A stretch of DNA of 64,000 nt from Deltaproteobacteria bacterium. Its GTDB lineage: Bacteria; Desulfobacterota; Desulfuromonadia; Desulfuromonadales; BM103. Where the stretch lies: positions 222,277 through 286,276 of the forward strand of contig JAJRRB010000078.1 of assembly GCA_024279915.1 (NCBI GenBank), written 5' to 3'. The position numbers and the translations under genes were made by a program. Under the pieces are notes generated by a model. The model ran no database searches. It worked only from the letters and a program-made list of their open reading frames with translations, and was not told the DNA's origin. Below are positions 16,148 to 23,444 of this stretch, piece after piece. Each line of letters begins with the position of its first letter. Within the stretch, counting starts at the first letter, position 1.

Positions 16148-17959
16148 ATGATGTCCCCCTCTGTAGATAAAATTAACTGGGATCTGACCCCCCTCTACGT
16201 TGACAGTAGTGACCAAAGTCTGCAAGCTGACCTGGCTGCAGCACGAGGTGCCGCAGAGCAGTTTCGAGCCTCTTACTACGGCCACATCAACAGCACGGAA
16301 ATAAATCCCAAAAGATTCAGTAAAGCTCTACACGAGTATGAAGTTCTGCAGCTTAAAATCCTCAGACCTTATCTCTATGCACAACTGCTTTTCTACGCAA
16401 ATAGCAGCGAGCCAGAGCATCCTCGACTGCTGGCTCAGGTACGTGAAGCCTGGCAGAAGATTCACGAAGAGACCCTTTTCTTTGAGCTGGAGATCCTTGC
16501 TCTGGACGATAATGATTATACTCCTCTGGTCATGGATGCTGCTGTCTCTCCCTATAGCCACTATTTGACAACTGTAAGAGCCCACGCTCCTTACACCCTT
16601 GGCGAATCTGTGGAGCAGGCGCTCAAGCGCAAAGATCTATCTGGTAAAGATGCTGTTGTTCAGTTGTTTGATGAATTAACGACTGGCCTGACTTTTCGTT
16701 TCCACTTTCCCGGTGAGGAAGAAGAGCGTGAGGCTACAGGTGAAGAATTGTTGTCGCTGATTTATCATCAGGACCGCGACGTTCGCGAATCCGCTTTTGC
16801 GACTTTTTTGGACAAACATGCCGAGCAGTCACTGGTACTGACCAGCTGTTTCAACAATATACTGCTCGATCATGGCAAAGAAGCAGAGCTGAGAAACTAC
16901 CCGGACCTGATGACGCCAACCCATCTGAGCAGTGAGACTGCTCCGGAAATGGTGGAGAAAATGCTCGCCGTCACCGAAGCTCACTATCCTCTCGCGCAGG
17001 AGTACTTTGAGCTTAAACGACAACTACTCGGTTACAAAAAGCTGAAGAACACAGATCTTTATGCGCCGGTGGCCAAGGAAACCCGTAAGTACAGCTTTAC
17101 TGAAGCTCTTGAACTGGTTGTGAATGCCTTTCGGACTTTTGATCCAGGCATGGCTGAGATTGTGGAACGCCTGGTTGAAACTGGACGTCTGGATGCCGCG
17201 CCGCGTGTCGGCAAGTCTGGAGGTGCCTTCTGCATGGGGCTCTATCCCGGAGCTGATCCTTATGTTTTGCTCAATTTCACCGGCACTTTGCGCGATGTCT
17301 CCACCCTGGCTCATGAACTTGGTCATGCGGTGCATTACGTGCTTTCTGGTGAGCAGAACTTTTTCCACTACCATGCGCCTTTACCTCTGGCAGAGACAGC
17401 CAGTGTTTTTGGCGAAATGCTTTTGACCCGCACCCTGCTGGACCAGGAACCTGATCGACAGACCAGAATCGCCCTGCTTTGTGCCAAGATTGAGGATATT
17501 ATTGCCACGACATTCCGCCAGACTGTACTGACCCGTTTCGAGCAGGCGGCTCATGCCCGACGTGGCGAGGGACTCCTTGCAGCTGATGACCTATGCGAGT
17601 TATGGCTGGCAGAAAATGCCCGTTTGTTAGGTGATCACGTTGAAATGATTCCGGCTTATCGATGGGGCTGGAGTTATATCAGCCACTTTATTCATGCCCG
17701 ATTTTATTGCTACTCCTATGTGTTCGGTGAGCTGCTGGTGCTGTCTCTTTATCAAAAGTACCGATCTGAAGGGTCCTCTTTTGTCCCTGCCTATCGGGAA
17801 TTGTTACGGGCCGGTGGTTCAGTGAGACCGGATACCCTGGTTAAACCGATGGGAATTGATTTGGCCTCTGCTGATTTCTGGGCGCAGGGTTATGGGTTGG
17901 TCCGGGAGTTGATTGAGGAGCTCAGGTTGTTGATTGTGGAGGAACGCCGCGGCGTGTAG
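16148..17959 (+). CDS. pepF: M3-family oligoendopeptidase F
   Basis: This 603-residue cytoplasmic zinc peptidase of the M3 family has the HExxH motif as THELGHAVHYV near residue 392 and the third zinc ligand Glu about 25 residues later (AETASVFGEM). It cleaves short peptides, usually 7-20 residues long. The N-terminal helical region begins WDLTPLYVDSSD as in PepF proteins. Two adjacent ATGs (16148, 16151) follow AAGGAG. It is monocistronic and convergent with the transketolase gene. Confidence 0.9.
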   Translation: MMSPSVDKINWDLTPLYVDSSDQSLQADLAAARGAAEQFRASYYGHINSTEINPKRFSKALHEYEVLQLKILRPYLYAQLLFYANSSEPEHPRLLAQVREAWQKIHEETLFFELEILALDDNDYTPLVMDAAVSPYSHYLTTVRAHAPYTLGESVEQALKRKDLSGKDAVVQLFDELTTGLTFRFHFPGEEEEREATGEELLSLIYHQDRDVRESAFATFLDKHAEQSLVLTSCFNNILLDHGKEAELRNYPDLMTPTHLSSETAPEMVEKMLAVTEAHYPLAQEYFELKRQLLGYKKLKNTDLYAPVAKETRKYSFTEALELVVNAFRTFDPGMAEIVERLVETGRLDAAPRVGKSGGAFCMGLYPGADPYVLLNFTGTLRDVSTLAHELGHAVHYVLSGEQNFFHYHAPLPLAETASVFGEMLLTRTLLDQEPDRQTRIALLCAKIEDIIATTFRQTVLTRFEQAAHARRGEGLLAADDLCELWLAENARLLGDHVEMIPAYRWGWSYISHFIHARFYCYSYVFGELLVLSLYQKYRSEGSSFVPAYRELLRAGGSVRPDTLVKPMGIDLASADFWAQGYGLVRELIEELRLLIVEERRGV

Positions 17960-18011
17960 TTCGTAACGTGTAGCAGGGAAAGGCTGAATTGTTGGGAGAC
18001 GTAACGAATTA

Positions 18012-18072
18012 AGGGGACAGAATTATGGGGACAGAATTATGGGGACACGTAACGAGTACATGTCCCCATAAT
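18012..18072. repeat. GGGGACAGAATTAT repeats with 12-bp inverted pair
   Basis: Two direct GGGGACAGAATTAT copies (18013-18026, 18027-18040) are followed by GGGGACA. ATTATGGGGACA (18036-18047) pairs perfectly with TGTCCCCATAAT (18061-18072). It lies between convergent pepF and the transketolase gene. No T-tract follows. Similar GGGGACAG repeats occur widely in environmental bacteria, some next to REP-associated transposases, but none is present here. Confidence 0.6.
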
Positions 18073-18079
18073 CCTTAGA

Positions 18080-20062
18080 TTAAATGAGTTCTTTGACTTT
18101 AGCGACAACATTCTCAACGGTAAAACCGAACTTTTTCATCAGTTGATCGATCGGGGCACTGGCACCGTAACCCTGCATGCCGATGATCTTGCCTTTGAAA
18201 CCGACGTAACGTTCCCAGCCAAAGGTTGAAGCTGCTTCAACTGAGACGCGGTTCAGACATTCGGGTGGCAGAACTTGATCACGATACTCTTGGCTTTGTT
18301 TCTCAAAGAGTTCCCATGTGGGCAGAGAAACAACCCGGGTGCCGATACCTTCTTGTTGCAGCTGCTCCTGAGCAGAAAGAGCCAAGGGAACTTCTGAACC
18401 ACTGGCGATGATGATTGCCTGCAGATCGACTTGTTCTTTAGCCAGCACATAGCCCCCTTTGTGGAGACCTTCCGCTGCACCAAAAACTTCTCGATCGAGG
18501 GTTGGCAGCCCCTGCCGGGTCAAAATCAGAGCCGTCGGACCCTGTCGGTTGGCAATCGCTGATTTCCACGCTTCAACAGTTTCATTGGCGTCACCAGGGC
18601 GAATCACGGTCAGGTTGGGTACCGCTCTCATGTTGGGCAATTGCTCGATTGGCTGATGTGTCGGGCCGTCTTCACCGAGACCGATGGAGTCATGAGTCAG
18701 CACGTAAATAGTCTGTAGTCCCATCATGGCTGCCAGACGCATCGGTGGACGCATATAGTCGGCAAAGATCATAAAGGTGCCGCCGAAAGGGATCAGCCCC
18801 GGGGTGTGAGCCATGCCGTTGAGGGCTGCGGCCATGGCGTGCTCGCGAACACCAAAGTGGATGTTACGGCCAACGCTACAGGGCGTGAAAGACTCCTCGC
18901 CCTTGAGGGTCGTGTTGTTGGAAGGGCCAAGGTCGGCAGAGCCACCAAGCAAGAAGGGTAGCTTTCCTGCTAGCGTATTCAGCGTTTTGCCGCTGGCCTG
19001 ACGGGTGGCAAGTTTTTCACCGGCTGTAAACTTTGGAAGGTCATCCCATCCAACGGGAAGCTCACCTGCTGCAGCTTCTTGCCATGCGGCCAAGTCTTTG
19101 TTGGATGTGAGCTCTTTGTCAAAAGCCTGCTGCCAGGCCGCTTCTTGCTCTGCGCCACGCTTGACGGCCTCTACCATATGGGCAGAGACGTCTGCTGGAA
19201 CGACAAAAGTTTCCTCAGGGTCGCGATCAAAAAACTGTTTAGTCAGTTGCAACTCTTCAGCACCCAATGGGGCGCCGTGAGCATTGTGTGTATCTTGCTT
19301 GTTCGGTGCACCAAAACCGATGTGTGAGCGGGCAATGATCAGTGAAGGACGAGGAGAGTGCTTGGCCTTGGCGATGGCCCGGTCAAGATCCTGAACGTTT
19401 TCACCCTCTACATGTTGAACATGCCAACCGTAACTGAGGTAGCGGGTAGCAACTTCTTCAGTGAAAGCCAGGTCGGTATTCCCTTCGATGGTGATCTTGT
19501 TGTCAAGGTAGAGATAAACCAGATTTCCCAGACGGAGATGGCCGGCCAGGGAGGCTGATTCGGCAGAGACTCCTTCCATCAGATCACCATCGGAACAGAG
19601 GCCGTAGATGGTGTAGTCGAAGAGGTCTTTGCTGATACGTTCGTTCAGGAAACGAGCACCCATTGCCATGCCGACACCGACCGAGATCCCTTGGCCAAGC
19701 GGGCCAGTTGTGGTCTCAATACCTGGCGCGTGGCCAAATTCCGGATGACCAGCAGTCGGGCTGTCGAGCTGACGAAAGTTTTTCAAATCGTCCAGAGAGA
19801 GGTCGTAGCCGGATAGATGCAGCATGCTGTAGAGGAGTGCTGAGGCGTGGCCGCAAGAGAGGACAAAACGATCACGTCCTGCCCAATCAGGGTTCTTGGG
19901 ATTGTAACGCATGTGTCGGTTGTAAAGCAGGTAAGCAATCGGCGCGGCTTCCATGGGAGTGCCGGGATGCCCTGATTGAGCCTGTTCAACCATGTCGGCG
20001 GAAAGCAAGCGGATCGTGTCGATAGCCCTTTGGGCCTGTTGCATATCAAGCGTTTGTGCCAT
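18080..20062 (-). CDS. tkt: Transketolase
   Basis: The 660-residue enzyme transfers two-carbon units in the pentose phosphate pathway using thiamine diphosphate. The TPP/Mg site is SDGDLMEGVSAESASLAGH near 155. TTGPLGQG occurs near 115, the catalytic-Glu region FGVREHAMAAALNG near 405 and a C-terminal domain from about 535. The start at 20062 has GAGGAG upstream in mRNA sense; a longer frame to 20125 lacks support. A promoter (TTGTTT/TATAGT) lies just upstream. It stands alone, convergent with pepF. Confidence 0.95.
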   Translation of the reverse strand: MAQTLDMQQAQRAIDTIRLLSADMVEQAQSGHPGTPMEAAPIAYLLYNRHMRYNPKNPDWAGRDRFVLSCGHASALLYSMLHLSGYDLSLDDLKNFRQLDSPTAGHPEFGHAPGIETTTGPLGQGISVGVGMAMGARFLNERISKDLFDYTIYGLCSDGDLMEGVSAESASLAGHLRLGNLVYLYLDNKITIEGNTDLAFTEEVATRYLSYGWHVQHVEGENVQDLDRAIAKAKHSPRPSLIIARSHIGFGAPNKQDTHNAHGAPLGAEELQLTKQFFDRDPEETFVVPADVSAHMVEAVKRGAEQEAAWQQAFDKELTSNKDLAAWQEAAAGELPVGWDDLPKFTAGEKLATRQASGKTLNTLAGKLPFLLGGSADLGPSNNTTLKGEESFTPCSVGRNIHFGVREHAMAAALNGMAHTPGLIPFGGTFMIFADYMRPPMRLAAMMGLQTIYVLTHDSIGLGEDGPTHQPIEQLPNMRAVPNLTVIRPGDANETVEAWKSAIANRQGPTALILTRQGLPTLDREVFGAAEGLHKGGYVLAKEQVDLQAIIIASGSEVPLALSAQEQLQQEGIGTRVVSLPTWELFEKQSQEYRDQVLPPECLNRVSVEAASTFGWERYVGFKGKIIGMQGYGASAPIDQLMKKFGFTVENVVAKVKELI

Positions 20063-20101
20063 TGGGAAAACTCCTCGGAAAACAGTTTTTATTGAGCCGC
20101 C

Positions 20102-20130
20102 ACTATACTGACCTGTTGCCGGCAAAACAA
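20102..20130 (-). promoter_or_regulatory. Promoter of transketolase gene
   Basis: Read on the minus strand: TTGTTT (20130-20125), 17-bp spacer, TATAGT (20107-20102), about 40 bp before the start codon. Confidence 0.55.
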
Positions 20131-20154
20131 GGGCAAATTAGTGATAAATAGTTG

Positions 20155-20177
20155 CAAAAACCCCCTCTCAAAGGGGG
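20155..20177 (-). terminator. Terminator of aminotransferase-gshA operon
   Basis: On the minus strand CCCCC-TTTGAGA-GGGGG is followed by TTTTTGC. It lies beyond the 168-bp repeat that follows gshA and before the transketolase promoter. Confidence 0.6.
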
Positions 20178-20248
20178 CAAGGGAGGATTTTAGTCCTGTG
20201 GACTGATCAGCAAAAATCTAACTGGAAAAATGATGGTCAACTATCAGC

Positions 20249-20416
20249 CTAGGAGCCTGTCCGACAATAAGGGTCGAAGCGAAAATCCAGAAGTTTGAGA
20301 ACAGATTTTGGCTCGTTTGATAGCTCATAGCAGTAGCTATGGGCCGAAAAGGAGCTGAAATATGGTCCAAACAGCTGGATTTGCAGCCGATCATGGATTG
20401 TCGGACAGCCTCCTAG
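20249..20416 (+). repeat. 168-bp foldback element, copy A
   Basis: The element begins and ends with CTAG and has inverted ends of about 20 bp (CTAGGAGCCTGTCCGACAAT at the left). The centre contains CATAGC-AGTA-GCTATG within a larger AGCT stem. The right CTAG supplies the TAG stop codon of gshA. Same orientation as copy D; opposite to B and C. Confidence 0.85.
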
Positions 20417-21816
20417 AACTGTGTCTCGGCGCAGTCCGCAGGTTTGGGAGGGATATCGAAAAAGCCGCAATGCGCAATCAAAATCTTGATCTTCTCCTGA
20501 CGATCCCCTTGCCAATTTTGCAGAAGTTGTTCTGCCAGGGTGACACTGCCCTCTACCAGAGTGTCGAGTCCTTTCAGAAAATGACACTCGCTCCGTTCCT
20601 GGCATTTTCTGGATTTCTGTTGGTCAAGGCCATTACGAGCCAGGGCAAGGCAGATTCGCGCAAGATCCTGCAAGGTGCCGTCTTTCCAGGGAGCGTGCAG
20701 ACCTTGACGCCAAGCGTTGCGGCAGGCGATTTCGATTTCTGCTGTGGAATCCAGTTGACAATATTCCCATGCAGTCTGGAAAGACTCCTTATCGTACATC
20801 AAGCCTTTTAGTAGAGCGGCAACGGCTAACACCAGGTGTGGTGGCAGGCTGTCGGCACTACGTACTTCGATCTGCGGGCGTAGCCGTACTTCAGGAAAAA
20901 GTGTCGATAAGTGCAGATCCCCATCGCTCATGGTTGCTTGGTGCCCAGCGTGACCTGAGTCGAGGAACTCACGGAAGGTGAAAGGTCGTTGGGTCAGGTC
21001 GAGATACTCTCCTTTCCGACTAAGAAAGTACATCGGCACATCGAGAGCATACTCGACATAATCGGCAAAGCCTGCATCAGGGTTGTCGAGGAAAGGCAGC
21101 AGTCCGGTTCGGTCTGGATCTGTGCGTGACCAGATCTCGCCACGTGTGGTCAAAAAGCCGGTAGGCTGCCCGTCCATAATGGGTGAATTGGCAAAAAGCC
21201 CGTAGAGCAAGGGGGCGAGAGCCTGAGCCAGGCGCAGTTTTCTCATGCAGTCAGCTTCATCGCTGAAATCCAGATTAACCTGAAAGCCTGCGCTCTGCTT
21301 CATCATGCGTTGGCCCATGTCGCCGGTTTTCTGCATGTAGGGTACCATGATGTCGTAACGTGACTTGGGCGCCCACTCTATTTCATTCAGACGGCTGAAA
21401 GGCTGGGTTCCCAGGCCAAGCAGAATCAATCCCAGCTTTTTACAGGCATCAACCACTTTGGCAATATGTTGGTTGAAATCTCTGCAGTTGCAGAAAAGAT
21501 CAATACAGAGTCGCCCGGAAAGTTCAAACTGTCCACCAGGTTCGAGAGTAATCGATGAATGTTGCCCCTGCAGACCTATGAGTCTGGACCCTTCACGAAG
21601 ATCCTGCCAGTCGCCGGCTTTTGCCAGTGCTGCCAGTAAGGTTTCAATCCTGGAAAACTTGGCCGCTTCGCCTGTTTTGGCATCGAGAACCAGCATTTCC
21701 ATTTCCGCACCGATACCCCACTCGGTTTCCGGCCGTGCTCCAGCAGTAAAAAAATGAATCAATTGGTCACGTGATGTAATCAGCGCGTCATCTTTGATTT
21801 TATGTGGAGTGAGCAT
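20413..21816 (-). CDS. gshA: Glutamate-cysteine ligase, plant/proteobacterial type
   Basis: This 467-residue enzyme forms gamma-glutamylcysteine from glutamate and cysteine with ATP, the first step of glutathione synthesis. It belongs to the plant-like GCS2 class: EWGIGAEMEMLVLD near 32, SSITLEPGGQFELSG near 90 (ATP/Mg and substrate), MMKQSAGFQVNLDFSDEAD near 170, RPFTFREFLDSGH. The gene begins 27 bp after the aminotransferase stop on the same strand, so the two are co-transcribed and share the leader region at 23158-23420. The stop codon lies in the terminal CTAG of repeat copy A. No gshB is visible here. Confidence 0.88.
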   Translation of the reverse strand: MLTPHKIKDDALITSRDQLIHFFTAGARPETEWGIGAEMEMLVLDAKTGEAAKFSRIETLLAALAKAGDWQDLREGSRLIGLQGQHSSITLEPGGQFELSGRLCIDLFCNCRDFNQHIAKVVDACKKLGLILLGLGTQPFSRLNEIEWAPKSRYDIMVPYMQKTGDMGQRMMKQSAGFQVNLDFSDEADCMRKLRLAQALAPLLYGLFANSPIMDGQPTGFLTTRGEIWSRTDPDRTGLLPFLDNPDAGFADYVEYALDVPMYFLSRKGEYLDLTQRPFTFREFLDSGHAGHQATMSDGDLHLSTLFPEVRLRPQIEVRSADSLPPHLVLAVAALLKGLMYDKESFQTAWEYCQLDSTAEIEIACRNAWRQGLHAPWKDGTLQDLARICLALARNGLDQQKSRKCQERSECHFLKGLDTLVEGSVTLAEQLLQNWQGDRQEKIKILIAHCGFFDIPPKPADCAETQF

Positions 21817-21843
21817 ACTGGTCTCTGCTGCAGCGGGTGATTG

Positions 21844-23157
21844 TCAGTCTGAACCTGATCCCAGATATTCAGAAATCTTAGCCGAAATATTTTTGAAGAT
21901 GCGCGTGAAGGTTGCTTCGTCACGTTCCAGCAGAGTGATGCGGAAACCCTGCTCAGGGGTGAAGAAGGATGATAGTGGTACGACGCAGATGCCGGTTGAC
22001 GCCAGCAGATAGTAGACGAAGCGTTTATCTGGAGAGACTCCAGGCTGGTTGACCAGATTTTCGACCAGTTTACGGACTTCGGGAAGTTCTATCGGTAGAG
22101 TTTGCTTATCGTTGAGTTGCTCCTCTTTGAAAGCAACACTCATGTAGAAGGCGCCGTTAGTCCGATTGACCTTGATCTCCGGAACTTGTTTGAGAATATC
22201 GTAAGCAATGTTGGAAAATTTCTCATAACGGGTGATGCGTTCTTCAAGCCAGGCCGGGTACTCGGGGTGGCTGAGAATGGGTGGAATCGCTTTTTGTGGC
22301 AAAGTTGTCGAACACACTTCGACCATTTTTGAATCAACAATACTCTGGATGTAGCGTTTGAACATCGGATCCTTATCAACGTTGTAAACTTCAATCCAGC
22401 CGCAGCGAGAGCCGGGCCATGGCAACTCCTTGCTGATCCCCTTCATCGAAATGGCTGGAACATCGCCAATCAGGTCAGAGATCGGCTTGGTCGATTGGCC
22501 GTTATAGACGATGTTCTGATAGATCTCATCAGCGATAATGAAGAGGTCGTACTCTTTGGCGATCGCCACCATTTCTTTGAGGATGCGCTCTGGCCAGACA
22601 GCTCCGGTGGGATTGTCCGGGTTGATAATCAGGATGCCGGAGATGGTTGGGTTATACTTGATCGACAGGCGCAGATCATCAAGATCAGGATACCAGTTGT
22701 TGGCAGGATCGAGACGATAACAGACCGGGCTTTGACCGGCATGGGCGGCTTCGCCGGACGAGTGTGTGGAATAAGTCGGTGAGGGTCCGATTACGCGGGA
22801 TTCACGCCGCAATAGGCCATAAACCTTTTGAATCGCATCGCCCAGGCCGTTGAAGAAGATGATGTCGTCCGCGGATATCTGTGTTTTGTCCCGCCGATTG
22901 GTCATCTTGGCGAGGAATTCGCGGGTCTCAAGAACACCCTTGGTCGCACAATATCCGTAGCTGCAGTCCTTCATAGCCAGATCGGCGACGATCTTTTTCA
23001 TCCACTTGGGAATGATCTCGCCCTTGGCGATTGGATCACCGATATTTTCCATATTGGTATCGATGCCGAGAGATTTAAGCTTATCGGCAATGTCGACGAT
23101 GGCCCGGATTTCGTAAGTCAGTTCGCCAGCACCGATATGAACGATATTGTTACGCAT
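21844..23157 (-). CDS. PLP-dependent class I aminotransferase
   Basis: The 437-residue protein is a fold-type I aminotransferase: NPDNPTGAVWPERIL near 195 and ADEIYQNIVY near 228 for cofactor and substrate. SMKGISKELPWPGSRCGW near 258 carries the Schiff-base lysine and phosphate-binding Arg. Substrate is not set by the sequence. An alanine-forming aminotransferase is suggested only by the alanine-rich leader peptide upstream. GGAAGGAAG precedes the ATG. First gene of an operon with gshA. The 5' region contains a promoter, a leader ORF and a terminator. Confidence 0.85.
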   Translation of the reverse strand: MRNNIVHIGAGELTYEIRAIVDIADKLKSLGIDTNMENIGDPIAKGEIIPKWMKKIVADLAMKDCSYGYCATKGVLETREFLAKMTNRRDKTQISADDIIFFNGLGDAIQKVYGLLRRESRVIGPSPTYSTHSSGEAAHAGQSPVCYRLDPANNWYPDLDDLRLSIKYNPTISGILIINPDNPTGAVWPERILKEMVAIAKEYDLFIIADEIYQNIVYNGQSTKPISDLIGDVPAISMKGISKELPWPGSRCGWIEVYNVDKDPMFKRYIQSIVDSKMVEVCSTTLPQKAIPPILSHPEYPAWLEERITRYEKFSNIAYDILKQVPEIKVNRTNGAFYMSVAFKEEQLNDKQTLPIELPEVRKLVENLVNQPGVSPDKRFVYYLLASTGICVVPLSSFFTPEQGFRITLLERDEATFTRIFKNISAKISEYLGSGSD

Positions 23158-23199
23158 GAGGTTCTTCCTTCCGGTTCCCCTGGGGGAGGTAAAATTAAA

Positions 23200-23227
23200 A
23201 AGGCCATGGACGTTTGCCCATGGCCTT
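23200..23227 (-). terminator. Attenuator terminator upstream of aminotransferase
   Basis: On the minus strand AAGGCCATGG, an eight-base loop and CCATGGCCTT form a perfect 10-bp stem followed by TTTTTAATTTT. It lies after the leader ORF and 43 bp before the aminotransferase start. Its 5' arm can instead pair, nine of ten positions, with CCATTGCCTT inside the leader ORF (23265-23256), giving an antiterminator. Confidence 0.75.
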
Positions 23228-23246
23228 GATCAAGTAAAAGTCTGAA

Positions 23247-23354
23247 TCAGTTTTCAAGGCAATGGATAAGTTCGTGGCAAGCGGCCGCCGCTGCAGCCGC
23301 GCTGTTTGCTCGGGCGGTTTTGCTTGCTGCAGGAGTGTTTGCCATTTTGAACAT
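23247..23354 (-). CDS. Alanine-rich leader peptide (putative attenuator)
   Basis: A 35-residue ORF has 12 alanines, seven of them consecutive (codons 19-25: GCG GCT GCA GCG GCG GCC GCT), then Cys26, HELIH, Cys32 and LEN before TGA. GGAAG lies six bases before the ATG; a second ATG is at codon 4. It sits between a promoter (TTGACA, 17 bp, TAACAG) and a terminator hairpin preceding the aminotransferase. Codons 31-33 overlap the antiterminator arm. A ribosome stalled on the Ala or Cys codons would leave that arm free, while one reaching the stop would cover it. This is the classic logic of amino-acid attenuation. Translation and function are inferred. Confidence 0.65.
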   Translation of the reverse strand: MFKMANTPAASKTARANSAAAAAAACHELIHCLEN

Positions 23355-23389
23355 GAATCTTCCGTTGCGAGAGATTAGAGAGTGTCCGT

Positions 23390-23418
23390 CTGTTAGCATG
23401 ACTGATTTTTTTTGTCAA
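23390..23418 (-). promoter_or_regulatory. Promoter of leader-aminotransferase-gshA unit
   Basis: On the minus strand TTGACA (23418-23413), 17-bp spacer, TAACAG (23395-23390) with an upstream TG. It lies just beyond the stop of the helicase gene, so the unit is transcribed independently. The predicted leader RNA is about 225 nt. Confidence 0.65.
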
Positions 23419-23444
23419 TGAATTGTTCTTCAGCCGACAGTCAT

